Shown here: piece after piece, positions 1 to 11,423 of the stretch
How the letters are laid out: the number at the start of each line of letters is the position of its first letter
Position numbering within the stretch: the stretch's first letter is position 1
Program-made: the position numbers and the translations under genes
The notes under the pieces: model-generated
Databases searched by the model: none
Told to the model about the DNA's origin: nothing
The model's input: the letters and a program-made list of their open reading frames with translations, nothing else
NCBI GenBank assembly: GCA_014529385.2
Contig: CM043963.1
Span: forward strand, 108,474,412-108,538,411
From: Adiantum capillus-veneris
Taxonomy: Eukaryota > Streptophyta > Polypodiopsida > Polypodiales > Pteridaceae
Direction of reading: 5' to 3'
Length of the DNA stretch: 64,000 nt

Positions 1-870
1 ACTGAAAGGTTTTGCCTTTGCCTTTTAGTTGGTCCGTCATGGGAACAACAACTTTTATATAGTTTTTAACGAACCTTCGATAAAAACTTGCAAATCCCAA
101 AAAAATCTATAATTCTTCCAGATTTTTAGGAGAAGGCCACCGCCGAATGGTATCCACTTTGGATTGATCCATGTGTAGCCCAGTAGCTGAAATAACATGC
201 CCAAGATAGTAAATTTCCTCCTTCAAAAAATCACACTTGGATTCTTTGGCATATAATTGATTTGTTCGTAACAATTCGAACACCTGCCTTAGATGTTGTA
301 AATGTTCTTCCTCAGAAGCATTGTATACTAGAATGTCATCGAGAAAAACGATAACAAATTTGCCCAAGTATGGTTTCAAGACACTATCCATAAGTGTCAT
401 GAATGTTGCGGGTGCATTGGTTAACCCAAAAGGCATAACCAAAAACTCGTAGTGTCCAAACCTTGTTCCGAATGTAGTTTTGGGTATATCAGCAAGTCAA
501 ATACGTACTTGGTGATAACCCGACCGCAAGTCTATTTTTGTAAAAATACGAGCATGAGTGAGCTTGTCGAACAACTCATCCACTCGTGGCAATGGGTACT
601 TGTTCTTAACCATAACCGCATTTAAGCCATGGTAGTCTATGCACATGCGCATACTACCATCTTTTTTTCCACTAATAGGATAGGAGAAGCCCATGGTGAA
701 GGACTAGGTTGGATAAATCCTCTGCTATTAAGATAGTTAGCAAGCTGACGTTCCACCTCAGCAGCTTCAGAATAACTCATTCGATAGGGTGGTTTACTTA
801 TTGGTTTACTACCTGCAACCACATTGATGCTTTTTTGCACCGATCGTGTCGGCAGTAATCCTGATGGCAA
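1..870 (-). pseudogene. Element A reverse transcriptase (fragmented)
   Basis: Three minus-strand reading blocks form one RT. Block 870-637 carries the N-terminal finger region ([19 protein letters not shown]). Block 694-497 carries [16 protein letters not shown] and [13 protein letters not shown], the region around the first catalytic Asp. Block 442-107 carries MPFGLTNAPATF and the catalytic FLDDIL near 328-345, then LGHVIS. Bases 106-1 continue into the thumb (FYRRFVKNY) with at least one stop. The blocks overlap in different frames, so frameshifts lie near 480-500 and 640-690. The catalytic Asp pair is present, but the protein cannot be made as one chain. The role would be copying element RNA to DNA in virus-like particles. 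Confidence 0.88.
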
Positions 871-1003
871 ATCATTAGGAAAAACATTGTGAAATTCCTT
901 TAATAAATTTTTTGAGTCACTAGCAACCTTTGCTTGTTGAGAAGTAGCCTTTGGTGGAAGAGATGAGAGAGAAGCATGCGGCGTTGAGGAATGTTCAACA
1001 GAT

Positions 1004-1714
1004 TCAATATTGGAAAGAAAATTTATTGGAAAGAAAATGAGACAATGAGTAACACAAGAAAACTTGTTCTATTTCATTAGCAGAAACGAGCTGGATAAGC
1101 TCGACTATACATATCAGTGGTGAGGAAGGCACATCCTTCTCTCCTAACAACAACACATGTGTGCCATGGGATTCAAAAATCAAGTTGTTGTGCTCGTAGC
1201 TACGCTTCAGTGATGGTCCTAGGCTATGCAACCATTCCCTACCAAGTACCACATCTGCTCTCTCCATGTTCATAACCTGAAAATCCAAGGATGTGGAATA
1301 GCCTTGTATTTCCAGCGGTACAGCTCGAACTTGAGTATCCTAGATTTCGGCATCATAACCATTCATCATTGCTACCTTGTAGTGGTGGAAACTCGGAGTT
1401 TGGGGCAATTTGAGTTTTTTCACCAATGCATAATTAATGAAATTGTGAGTTGCACCATCATCTACCAAGATGCGCACCTTGTGTCCTTGCAGAGATCCGT
1501 TCATACGCACTAACTCATGTGGACCGAAGGTCTGTTGCCACACGGAATCTGTGATACAACATTCATGCACCACCTCGGTGTGTGTTACTTCCACCGTAGA
1601 GAATCGTGAGGAAGACTCAAGAGGTAGCAGTTGCACTGTGTGCATTGCTTTCTCCTTGCCATGAGCAGCAGATTTTCCCTTGGGACAATCCTTTTTGCCA
1701 TGGCCGCTTCCCAA
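1004..1714 (-). pseudogene. Element A zinc knuckle, aspartic protease and linker
   Basis: Block 1714-1340 opens with the end of a gag zinc knuckle (spacing CX2CX4HX4C, the X2 interrupted by a stop just upstream). It then carries a retropepsin-like segment with ILVDDGATHNFIN near 1440-1480, the expected D-S/T-G-A site but reading DDGA. Block 1288-1004 carries the familiar post-protease motif VVLGREWLHSLGP, which precedes RT in plant chromovirus-like elements. A frame change separates the two blocks near 1290-1340. The protease would cleave the Gag-Pol precursor. The gap 871-1003 is degraded pol linker. Confidence 0.75.
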
Positions 1715-1757
1715 GCATTAAAAACATAACTTCTCTTTTTTAGCCTTATCAAAGTCC

Positions 1758-2796
1758 TCAGGAGAGAGAGGACCACGAGAGCCCTTGGGGTTTTTTAGCT
1801 GCTTCAGAATTGGCTACTATAAATTTCTTTTTATTGTGCTCATACTGTGTGCGTGTATTACCATGTGTATTAGTAGGCACGTGATTATTATGTGATTTCT
1901 TTTCATCTGGATCATCATGAATGTGTGCTTTCACTATTGCCTCCTCAAGTGTTTTAGGGTCCTGAGGCTTGACGTGCTTCTTAAGCTTGGGCATCAGAAC
2001 CCTTGCACTTGTTGAAAGGTGTCTAGGCCTTCCAACTTGAGGATAACATCCCGATAGTGAGAGATATATTCAAGTAATGAAGGGTGTTGACGCATGGAAC
2101 ACGTGTCCCAAACCGTCCAATTGCGATCTGCCTCATTTGTAGGCAAAAATTCTTTTCGAAACATGAAACATAGCCTCAAAGGCTGCCCAACTCTGTGGTG
2201 TTATATTTTTCTCCTTGAGAGACATCCACCATTTGTAGGCCTTGCCTTCCAGAGTCAGACTTGTTTGCAGTGCTCTGACTGCATCCGGAGTACGCAGTAA
2301 GGTGTGAATTCCATCCCACTTGCTGAGAAAGATATTCACTGCATCCTTATTGCCATCTCGGTCCTCTTCCTTAAAAGTGGGTGGTTTGGCGTTTTTCAAC
2401 AACTCATCCACCTCCTTTGCAGTGAGAGTGTGCAAAGAATCCGGAGTTGGACCTTGTCCATGATCAGAAGGGCCTTGCCCCTGAGTGGCACTGTGCTCAT
2501 GCATGTGTGTGTCAACAGGGCCCTAAGCTTGCTGCTGTATAAATTGTATCACTAACGTAGATAATTTAGTGACATTTTCATTTAAAGATGCAAAATTTCC
2601 TTTCATTATTGATGCGTGTCTGAAGTGCACAAAATTCTTGAATATCAAGCAATCCATAAGCGTCATCACCTCCAGTAGCATCATGGGCACCCTCCGTGAG
2701 AGCATCGGGCCGCGAGCCATCATGGGCAGGATCAGGTGTATGATGCTCGAAATCAAAGTTCATATTGATATTTGAATCTATGGCAACATCGTGCAA
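1758..2796 (-). pseudogene. Element A gag (capsid/nucleocapsid)
   Basis: The likely gag start is near 2796 (MHDVAID). Block 2504-2133 contains the plant Retrotrans_gag signature: LSKWDGIHTLLRTPDAVRALQTSLTLEGKAYKWW is visible in pieces, with A-W-AFEAMF following. Block 2179-1994 continues the C-terminal capsid (LLEYISHYRDVILKLEGL). Block 1994-1758 is a hydrophilic Lys/His/Asn-rich stretch leading into the zinc knuckle. Each step needs a frame change, so the gene is broken. Gag would assemble the particle and bind the element RNA. Confidence 0.75.
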
Positions 2797-3663
2797 TGTA
2801 AGAAAGAGAAAGAAGAATACCTTGATTCGAAAAACAATCCCGTAGTCGTAGTTTTCACCACAACCGATAATTAGCCGTACTAATTACATTGGTCGTCAAA
2901 GCTTTAAGCGACCCGTAAATCTGTTTGTTCACTTATACCGCTTGAACGCGTTGCCGTTGACTCTAGCTTTTGAAGAGAACAAGTGATGTTGGATACTTGT
3001 TTGAAAACTTAAAAGTCGTCGTCGACGAAGCTTGATGTGATGCTACAATTTCTGCAATTTGGAGGAAGTAGCAAGGAATTGACGTTGGAGAGGGGGAATA
3101 GGGAACACATCCGACACACAACATAAAGCCTCCCTATAGCTCAGGGTACACACAACACCCCTAACCTCTCAAATAACACCTTCAGATTCGCTAATTTGCA
3201 CTAACAGATCCACCTTAGCACACATATCAACTATCTCATGCCTTGCAAAAACACCTTGCAGCACAAATGCACCCACACTATTCAACTCACCCTTTCCGAC
3301 TCACAAAACACCCCGATTCTGCCCTCTTGGTAACACCCTTCAAGCTGCAGGCATACCCTCTGCAAGCACTGGCAAATACACAAAGAGCGAGAGAAAAGGA
3401 GGGGGATGGGGAGAAGCAACGCGAGAAATAGGGACAACTGCTTAGTAGTATTTCATAGGGAGATAGTGCAATCAAGTATGCAGCTCTAATGGAAAGTTTA
3501 CGATACACAGGCTTGCAAACCTCCAAAAACTCTCTCTGGCAAAAAAAGCCCCCAAAAAATCACTTCTATGTCCTTTTATAGGGCTTGGCTAAGGCTAAAA
3601 AAGGAAAAAACAATGAGCTATCAAGCTGATACAATCAACTGAGGCTTCTTTTAGAATTTCCTC
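2797..3663 (-). other. Element A untranslated leader
   Basis: This lies between the gag start and the primer-binding site. I see no long open frame that looks real. The right part (3513-3663) is almost identical to 22,686-22,830 next to LTR A', which shows that the two are the same family. The middle (about 3090-3440) is rich in C and A on the plus strand without a clear repeat. Confidence 0.6.
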
Positions 3664-3675
3664 GCATTGATACCA
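3664..3675 (-). promoter_or_regulatory. Primer-binding site of element A
   Basis: The minus strand reads TGGTATCAATGC two bases inside the LTR end (GTGCCA-AG-). It shares its first eight bases with the Met-tRNA type PBS TGGTATCAGAGC found at 50,149. The same 12 bases recur at 22,831-22,842 beside LTR A'. Confidence 0.7.
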
Positions 3676-3677
3676 CT

Positions 3678-5129
3678 TGGCACACTTGATGTTTTAGGTA
3701 ACTGCATGGTGCACACCTCTTGACTCTTTCTCCGCTCAATTTGGCCACCCTTGCACTTGCACTTTTGGTACTTTCGACTCCTCTCGGATTTGGTTCCCTC
3801 TCTCTCTTCCCTTGCTTGACATTTGTGGCAGGCTAAGCCCCTTGTATTTACCCCTTGACCGGCCTCGGCTTGCTTCACTTCATTGTGGGACTCCTCCCTC
3901 TCTCTCTACTACTGTGGGAGCCTCCCCTAGGCAATAGCGACATCGCTATTGGGGGGGGGGGGCACCCTTACCTTGTCTTCAAAAACTGGGGGCCATTGGA
4001 ACAAGCCCATGGCGTGTGCCATGTCATCAGACAACGCTACCACAATACCGCCTGCCGCCCGCCGCCGGTCATCGACTCTCCTGCGCCGCCAGGCCCGCCC
4101 AAAATCGCCACTGTGCGAGCTCGCACAACGTTGAACCAAATTCGCCATAGCCTCAGCTCATGGAGCTCACGCTAGACTCAACACACCCCATATGGGCGCC
4201 ACATTGCAGCTCATATACCCCCCATTCCGTCTTGCTTGCTGCGCATATGGGATTGCTACCTGCCACGTGGCAGCACCACAAGGTCCAAGCCACCTAAGGC
4301 TTTTAAAAAGGTTAAGTGCCTTTTTTTTGTGTGGTCCACCCTCTGCTGCCTAGTGATCCAACCTCTGTGCCATAAAGCCTGGGTAAGAAAGAACATGATT
4401 GGCTCCGCACTCCTTCAATTTTTCCGCACCTTAAGACTCCTCGAACCCCCGAGTTGAGGCCGCAAAAATGTCAAATTTCATCTGCAATCAACTTCAAACA
4501 AAGGCACCCAATCTTTCGGCTGCTGTAACTTTCTGCTCTGGGCTTTGTTTGATGTACAATCAATGCTTGCTAGCTCCGTATGATGCATCTCCTACTCTAG
4601 AACCTTGTTGAGGCTCAAAAGACGCCAAATTGCACGATTTCCCATGTAGTCAACCTAGCCCTCGGCAAAACTTCAACTGATCATAAACTGCAATTTGTGG
4701 CTCCAATTTGCTATCTGAAAAAACAAATAGGCTCCATAAATGAAGCACTACATGCCTATACCCTGACTTCCACTTGGACCACCTGTTCCCAGCTACCCTA
4801 CCCGGCAAGAATCTGCAACACAATGAACCTTCAACCTTTAATAACTTGGGCTCCGTAGCTCAGTTTGATGAGCCGTCTGGACCTACTCCTTCAGCACTTC
4901 AAGCTCTACATTCTTGGACCCAAAGATTGCATCTCAAATCTCCTTCATCTGCTCTCCACCTTAGCTCCTTATGGAGCCCTTCTTGGCCTATAAACCGCAT
5001 CAGTCATACATCTCTGCTGCTACCTGTCAGCCCCTGATCTTCCTAGCTGCTCCAGCCCTTTGCCATGCTTCTATTAGCCTGTTCATATCTACCCATGCCA
5101 TCTTCTATGGTCGAGTCACTTTGGCTGTA
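3678..5129 (-). repeat. 5' LTR of element A (about 1.45 kb)
   Basis: The plus strand begins TGGCACACTTGATG beside the PBS and ends near CACTTTGGCTGT. The whole stretch matches 22,845-24,334 at high identity with small indels. The outer boundary is approximate: similarity stops at 5129, and I cannot fix the terminal CA. It contains a 12-G run (3951-3962) preceded by an 8-bp inverted repeat with a 2-base spacer. The only open frames are short (such as 3855-4175 and 4774-5037 on the plus strand) and look accidental. Confidence 0.75.
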
Positions 5130-5225
5130 CCATCATTGCCCACCCCTAGTTGAGCATTTATGCTCAACCACATAAGATCTCTATGCCCCTACAAACTGCA
5201 AACACTGAGCACATTATAAGAAAAC

Positions 5226-6404
5226 CTAAAGAATTTGATTGTATGTACATAGTTTTATTCCTAGCATATGAGAAGACCATTTAGGTTGGTTGCCCAGCCC
5301 CCTCCATGCTGGCACCAACTCCCTCTCAAAATATAGCTTGAGACGCACAATGTTAACCCTGTTCTTGAGAAAACGACCATCCATCCTCATCAATGTGTAG
5401 GTACCATTGGGAAAAGCTTGATGGACTTTGTAAGGCTCAGTCCACTTCTTTTTAATTTTCTTCTGAAAGGTGAAGTCAACATTGCTCTCGTACTTCATCA
5501 CTAGATCGCCTTCTTAATCAGCTTTTCTGGCAAATGTCGGTTGAACTTTGCTACTCTTTTCTCTCGCTGTGTCTGCTGCTGCTTCACGATCCATCTTCAA
5601 AGTTTCAAGACTTGTAATCTTATCCTGCAAAACATCTTGACGAGCTTGATCAATTCGCCACAAACCTTTGAGAGCCCCTAGCTGCACATGTACTGGCAAC
5701 ACTGCGTCTTTGCCATAGGCCAACTCATAAGGAGTAAAGCTGGTAGCCACCTTGTATGAAGTCTTGTAAGCCCACAAACATTTGTCAAGGTTAGATTCCC
5801 ATCCTTCAACCTGTTGGTAGATGTACTTGGTAAGCATCCTGACTATTTGTCCATTGGAACTTTCCACCAAACCATTGCACTGTGGATGGTATGGAGATGA
5901 AAATCGATGTTGAATCCCCAACTTTTCCATTAGGTCACGCACCAACTTACTTATGAACCCTTATCCTCGATCATATATGAGCACCCAAGGTACTCCAAAA
6001 CGACAACATATGCAATCAATCAAACTGAGCCACAGTATGTGCATTTACCTCTTTGACCGCTTTAGCCTTAACCCACCTGGTAAGGTAGTCTATGGCCACC
6101 ACAACATATTTTTTATCGCTGGCTGACTTGGGCAATCGACCAATAGCATCCAAACCACACTTTTCACAAAATCATCATGTGCTATGATAGCTCCTTGCTG
6201 CTCGGCTACCAGTCGTCTTTCACCCATTACTTGGCTTTGATGACACGTTTTGCACTAATAATACACATCTCGCACAACAGAAGGCCACCAGAACTTGATC
6301 CTTACCTTGATGTTTGCTCTCCTCGTGGAACTGCTCCAACACCATACCAATCTCCTCCTTGTAAAGGATTTGACGTAGCACTCCATCTCTACCATGCATC
6401 ATAA
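5226..6404 (-). pseudogene. Element B integrase (fragmented)
   Basis: Block 6404-6220 has the zinc-binding start (LYKEEIGMVLEQFHEESKHQGK: two His with normal spacing, then a degraded CC pair). Bases 6219-5946 cover the core, but with many stops; a DRG motif is readable near 5970. Block 5945-5514 gives the C-terminal core (SSPYHPQCNGLVESSNG, holding the catalytic Glu) and the WAYKTSYKVATSFTPYELAYG signature. Block 5501-5226 is the C-terminal domain (KKWTEPYKVHQAFPNGTYTL). The enzyme would insert element cDNA, but it cannot function in this state. Confidence 0.82.
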
Positions 6405-6416
6405 GATCTTCTCTAA

Positions 6417-7352
6417 TCAGTGTGAACTTTCGAGCTCTCTGAACAATTCTCCTCTTTTTAGCTTGGAAAGCCCTTCAGAACATTGACCTATACTCAAGAA
6501 ATCATCAATGTCTTTTAAAGTCTCTCTACCTGCATAAGTAGCCAATGCCACATACAAACTCGACACATGAGTTTGAATACGACTGCTAGCTGACCGATCT
6601 TCTTCCTGATTTTGTTCCCTTCTCACATGTTTGAATTGCACCTCCTCAAAAAACTTCAACAACTTCTTTATAGAGAAAAACCAATTCTTGAGGGAATCCC
6701 TTTTTACCTGCCATTGGCCCAAAAGTCAACAGAGCATCACCTTTACTACTAACCTTGATATGCCAAATTCAATACACTGCTTTAGTCCCAAATGTAGAGT
6801 AAGATACTCCGCCTCATTGTTGGTGTGCACCTCTTCCAAGTTGTAAGCTTTGGAAAAAATGAATGTGCCGCGTGGATCTTGAATGACCACACCTCCACCT
6901 GCTTTTTGTGTTATCCTTATGTAAGCGCCATCAAACCACATAGTGAAGGCCCCTTCCAAGTCTGGCTCCTCTTTATCCTCCTCTCGCACTACCCTTGGAT
7001 AAATTGGTAAATCGACTGCTTTGTTGACTAGGATATCCGCCAAATGAGACCGACTTGTGTGATCTACTTTGAACTCAAACTCAAACTCTTGAAGCTCTAT
7101 CACCCATTTCATGATTCGCTTCCCTGGCTTCAAGTGTAGTACCACTGCAGGCAAAAGATTGTTAGCTGTCAATACATAAACTTTACGAACAATCAAATAC
7201 ACTTTGAACTTCCTACAGGCAAAGACTAAAGCCATCACCCACTGTTCCGCCTCCGTATAAGTAGTCTCTCCTGGACTAATTACCCTGCTTGCGAAATAGA
7301 TAGGCTTATAACTTCTCCCCACCTTCTGTAGCAATACTGCTCCAATAGCCAC
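6417..7352 (-). pseudogene. Element B RNase H and extra archaeal-type RNase H
   Basis: Block 7352-6726 begins with the normal LTR-element RNase H (AIGAVLLQ, PIYFASRVISPGETTYTEAE) and reaches SHLADIL at about 7035. A short linker follows, then a second RNase H fold starting at MWFDGAY near 6927-6944, with AGGGVVIQDPRG and the TNNEAEYLTLHLGL helix. Block 6722-6417 continues it (VKRDSLKNWF, FKHVRREQNQEED). The second copy has the DGA, NEAEY and REQN(Q)E/D positions expected of type-I RNase H. A frameshift lies at 6722-6726. The dual arrangement places B in the Tat group. Confidence 0.8.
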
Positions 7353-7882
7353 CGTACCCAGAAGTCATCCTCTTGGTTGGGAGGGCACACTGTAGGTAGC
7401 TGACATAGAATACCATTCACTTTGTCAAATCCCTCTTGAGCTTCCTCATCCCATTGAAATCCATGCACCTGTTGAGCCCTTTTCTGAAGAGGGTAAACAT
7501 ACTGAGACAACATCCAAAAGAAACGGGACAAATACTTTAACTTATGCATGAACGACACCAACCCTGTCGCAATGGTAGGAGGCTCCATGAGAACCAATGC
7601 CTCCACTTTCTCTGGATAAGATTTGATTCCATTTTGTGATACCACATGACCCAACAACTGAGCCCTTGGTTGTGCCAACTTGCATTTCTTTGGGTTCAAT
7701 TGCCCTCCTTCTTCATCTAGCCTTTGAAAGCATAGCCTCAGCTTGGACAAATGTTCCACCCTGGAAGTATAACAACCAATATCATCCTTAAAAACTCTGA
7801 TGAACTTACCCAAGTATGGCCTAAACACCTTGTTCATCCAATCTTGAAATGTAGCAGACGCATTCACCAGTCCAAGAGGCAT
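7280..7882 (-). pseudogene. Element B reverse transcriptase, palm to thumb
   Basis: It starts at MPLGLVNASATFQDWMN (the MPFGLTNAPATF motif), then GKFIRVFKDDIG with the catalytic DD near 7782-7796, LNPKKC, LLGHVVSQNGI, and LKYLSRFFWMLS of the thumb. The end drifts into another frame before the RNase H block, with about 70 bases of overlap. FKDDI replaces the usual FLDDI/YMDDI, so one residue beside the catalytic pair has changed. It joins upstream to block 9219-7927 across a frameshift near 7900. Confidence 0.82.
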
Positions 7883-7926
7883 CCTGCCGTAGGCAAAGCA
7901 TCCCCATGGAGAAATGAAGGTAGTCT

Positions 7927-9219
7927 TCAGCTGATCCTCAAGAGCAATACCAGTTTGAAATACCCTGAAAAACCATCCATGATAGAATAGCGTTCATGCT
8001 CGAGAACCTGATTTAGAATCTCATCCTGAAACGGTAGAGGGTAATGATTCCGCTTGGTCACATCATTCAAAGGGTTATAGTCTACACATACCCGCCATTT
8101 CCCATTCTTCTTTGGAGTAATGACAACAGGAGAAACCCACTCAGACTCTTTCACTGGATAACTGATACATGTCTCAAGCATTTTGTTGATCTCCTGCCAT
8201 AGAGCTTCCTTTTGGATATCTCCAAGCCTCCTTAGCTTCTGTGCTCTTGGCATGTAGCCGTCTTTGAGTGGGATCCGATGCTCCACTCCTTTAGCTCCTC
8301 TCAAATATTTATTCTCCATCACAAATAGATTAGGAAAGGATGCACATAGGTCCATATAGCCATCATTCTCTTGCTTGGTTAAATCTGTACCTAGCATATC
8401 TTCCACCTCTTTAGCCTTCAGACTACAGACAGGGGCTTGCATACCTTTACTTGCACTGACAGAATCTACGATGACTCCGAACAAATCTGTATCTAGCTTC
8501 AATAAATCTTCATCACTCTCTTTCTCTTCAACACTGGTGGATCCTTCATCATTAGTCGACTCGGTTTCATACTCGTAACTAGTGCTAGAATCCCGATTAT
8601 CACCCTCGGCTGACGGATGAAAGTGGCTCTCCCTGCTCTTTAGATCCAACACAATTTGCCCTCCATTTTCTCGATCCGGCAAGGTAAATACCCCCTTCTC
8701 CCAATATTGCTTGTCCCCAATTGCCAACAACCATGGCCTTCCCAATATAATTGGATAAGCATTTTCACCTGCTTTCATGACAAAAAAATCGATCAAGCAT
8801 TCAATTCCCATGACCTTTACCTTCACATCCTGTGCCACTCCTAAACATCGAGCTTTGGCATGGTTGGCCATCCTCATTCCCACATTGGACCTGACGACAG
8901 ATTTAATACCAATATCCCTCATAGCAGACTCTGTGATCACATAGACCTGGGCACCACCATCAATATAGGCTTGAGCGTGCTTCCTCTTTTCAAGCAAAAC
9001 ATCCACCATCGAAAGTACATCGATCGGACTCCCCACCCTCAAGGCTATATTCTGAACCGCATGCACATCTCCTCCTACTCGGGGAAGCCTCGTACTGACA
9101 CTAGTTGACCACTGCCTCCTTAATTTAGGGTTCAATGCAAGTAGCTGCCCAAAAGTGATGTTAGACTTTTGATTTTGGACATCTCTTACTAGGTCATATT
9201 CAGGATTACCACGCCCCAA
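7927..9219 (-). CDS. Element B protease and RT N-terminus (longest B ORF, 430 aa)
   Basis: Residues about 75-175 form a retropepsin-like domain: AYIDGGAQVYVITESAM near 8930-8968 gives DGGA in place of DSGA, followed by YPIILGRPWL, the conserved flap/C-terminal motif. Residues about 210-260 are acidic and Ser-rich, a linker typical of Tat elements. From about residue 300 the RT begins: EHRIPLKDG, then WVSPVVITPKKNGKWRVCVDYNPLN and SIMDGFSGY, which includes the first catalytic Asp. It ends where a frameshift leads to the RT palm block at 7882. The first Met is arbitrary, because the frame opens upstream into degraded gag. Confidence 0.78.
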   Translation of the reverse strand: MGRGNPEYDLVRDVQNQKSNITFGQLLALNPKLRRQWSTSVSTRLPRVGGDVHAVQNIALRVGSPIDVLSMVDVLLEKRKHAQAYIDGGAQVYVITESAMRDIGIKSVVRSNVGMRMANHAKARCLGVAQDVKVKVMGIECLIDFFVMKAGENAYPIILGRPWLLAIGDKQYWEKGVFTLPDRENGGQIVLDLKSRESHFHPSAEGDNRDSSTSYEYETESTNDEGSTSVEEKESDEDLLKLDTDLFGVIVDSVSASKGMQAPVCSLKAKEVEDMLGTDLTKQENDGYMDLCASFPNLFVMENKYLRGAKGVEHRIPLKDGYMPRAQKLRRLGDIQKEALWQEINKMLETCISYPVKESEWVSPVVITPKKNGKWRVCVDYNPLNDVTKRNHYPLPFQDEILNQVLEHERYSIMDGFSGYFKLVLLLRIS

Positions 9220-9308
9220 CTGAAAATCCTTTTGTGTAATTCTTCATGTTCGTCTTCTTTTGCTTGGCTCTGGCTACTCTCTACCTTCATTCACCTTCTC
9301 TTTACCCT

Positions 9309-10551
9309 TCATTGCTCTAGTTTCGCGTTCTGTCTCGGTCTCTCTTTCGCCTCTTGCTCTTTTGTTAGCATAAGATCAACCTCCTGCCTGTCAACACCAT
9401 TAATATTAACCCTTTGAACTTCATAATTTCCTGACAGAGCCGCCTGTATCGGGTTTTCTACTGCTTGCTGCTCTCTTTGATCATTAAATGGCACCTGCTG
9501 ACCCCTACCTCGACCAAACAGAGGATATATGCTGCCCCTTTCCCTCGGTGGGTGAGGGAAATCAAGAGCATAGTGGCCCTCCTCTCCGCAATTGTAAGAT
9601 GTGCCAGGCAATTTCCTAGCTCTGCCTCATCCTATCCTTGCCTGACCTCTGTCCATAACACTTAAACGCAACTCTTGCATTTTCTCAGAAAAATCTTGAA
9701 CCGTATGTACCCATTGTTGAGGAACGGTTGCTATCCCTCGATTAGGTTGATTCTCCATTTGAACTTCTTCTCTCGGTTTTGAGGGCGGATTGGGAACCAT
9801 CGCCTCATATCCCAACGCATCTTGCTTGATTTTCTATTTAATTTTTTGGCTCTTAGACCGTGCAATAGCAACGGCCCCGTTGTAATTCTTTGGGCCTTTG
9901 AAATCCACCTTTTCCCGAACTTTGGGATGCAAAAAATATTCCAACTTAAAGTACTCACCACCATTAGCCAATTGCATGGCCACTGTAAAATCTCTGTAGC
10001 ACTCTTTGAAGCGGGCAAGGAAAACAATGAACTCCACGTTCACATCCTGCTTCAAATTCTTCAACCTTGCATCCAGATCGACAGGAGATACCTCTTTATG
10101 GAAATCCTGCAATGAGCTGTGGAGTGATCTGTACTTCAACTGTTTCTCCATCCATGGCTGTCAACGTGGCTTTCCCATCCTTCTGAATGGATGTTGCCAA
10201 CTCATACACTCTTCTTGTGTCTACACCTGATGGTCTCGAGGTGAAGAACCTGTGTAAGTCAGCCTTTTCCAGGTATCTGCTGATGTTCTCTGATCTGCTA
10301 TAATCCACTAATTCTCGTGGGATCATAGGTACATCGACCGATTGCCCTTGAGGATCTCTGAAAGTCCCCTGGTAGATCTTTATTCCCTCTTTTTCTAGTA
10401 CTGCTTCCTCCACCCAAGTCTTGGTTGTCTTGAGGGTTTCTGTTGGAATATCAAAAGGTTCTGCTTCTGCAAGAGCATCCTTGATGGTTGGTCTTTTTCT
10501 CTTAGTTGCCGATGACTTAGCGGAATCCATGGATCCTGTAACTCCAATCAC
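9309..10551 (-). pseudogene. Element B gag (fragmented)
   Basis: Block 10,551-10,096 is the N-terminus; two Met codons are possible (10,551 and 10,530). Block 10,151-9834 continues it after a frameshift near 10,100-10,150 (DARLKNLKQDVNVEF, HPKVREKVDF). Block 9815-9627 continues again. Block 9611-9309 carries a nucleocapsid-like YNCGEEGHYALDF, a damaged CCHC knuckle, followed by an Arg/Gly/Gln-rich tail. I do not recognise the N-terminal half from any named gag subfamily. Confidence 0.62.
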
Positions 10552-10696
10552 AGAAGTTAACGTCTTTTTAGTACTGAAAGCCGAAATGAAGCTTTTAACT
10601 ATTCAAATGACTTGAAAATTGAAACATGAGCTATTCAGGGCCTAAGGATGCAATGTAGGTGACAAAATATGCAAACTGGGCTCAAAATCATGCTGG

Positions 10697-10720
10697 AGAC
10701 ATCATACGCGTATGATGTCT
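10697..10720. repeat. 24-bp perfect palindrome, leader B copy 1
   Basis: The half-site AGACATCATACG is followed by its exact reverse complement. It lies 146 bp upstream of the gag ATG at 10,551. The centre is ACGCGT. Confidence 0.95.
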
Positions 10721-10979
10721 TTTGTGTCAAAATGACTTCATATTGGTTGTGCTTGTAGCTGATAGTGTATACATGAGTATCATATGCTTGGATTTGAGTT
10801 TGGATACCATTTGGTCAAGTTTTGGCCAGTTCAGTCCAGTTCAGGCTCTTGGCAAAATTTTGAAAGGGAAATGGATTTTATGATCCAAATTGGGTAAAAC
10901 TTGGTGGATTACTTTCAAATGGCATGTAGAACACTTCTGTTTGGTGGTTGAAGCCCTGAGGTGCCAAAATCACATAGTG

Positions 10980-11003
10980 AGACATCATACGCGTATGATG
11001 TCT
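10980..11003. repeat. 24-bp perfect palindrome, leader B copy 2
   Basis: Identical to copy 1 over all 24 bases; 283 bp further from gag. Confidence 0.95.
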
Positions 11004-11114
11004 TTTAGTGCATTTTTGGACCAATTTTCTCTATAAGCTTGGTTTTGGCTTTAGATAGGCTTATTCAGTGGATTTATCAAGTTTGGATAGAATTTGGACT
11101 AAAAATGGCTCTGG

Positions 11115-11138
11115 AGACATCATACGCGTATGATGTCT
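11115..11138. repeat. 24-bp perfect palindrome, leader B copy 3
   Basis: Identical to copy 1; this is the short 135-bp interval, matching the short 125-bp interval in leader C. Confidence 0.95.
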
Positions 11139-11399
11139 TTTTCATCAATTTTTCATGGGATTGGTTCTGTGGACTCTCCATGTGCTAGTGAAGGACTGTT
11201 TATACTCAAATCTTGGTTTGGACTTGAATATGTTGGATTTGGGACAAAAATAGGCTTTGTATGAAGGATTTTCTCTTAATTGGGCTAATGGGGTGATCCA
11301 CTTGACCAAATGGTTCCAAACTTCATATGTAGCATGTATTAGATATATATAATGGATGTATGATGACAAATGAGCATTTTTGGCTCTGTAAGTGCAAAT

Positions 11400-11423
11400 A
11401 GACATCATACGCGTATGATGTCT
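11400..11423. repeat. 24-bp perfect palindrome, leader B copy 4
   Basis: Identical to copy 1; 285 bp after copy 3. Confidence 0.95.

Larger units (their letters stand above)
1..5129 (-). mobile_element. Ty3/gypsy retrotransposon A, 5' portion, runs off left edge
   Basis: Read on the minus strand from right to left, the order is LTR (5129-3678), PBS (3675-3664), leader, gag (about 2796-1758), zinc knuckle, protease (1714-1340) and reverse transcriptase (870-1). The RT is still open at base 1, so RNase H, integrase and the 3' LTR must lie outside the window. Gag and pol are broken by several stops and frameshifts, so this copy is dead. The PR-to-RT linker and the FLDD-type RT resemble chromovirus-like Ty3/gypsy elements; I see no chromodomain because the integrase is not included. 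It abuts the 3' end of element B, which fits insertion into B just after B's integrase. Confidence 0.85.
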
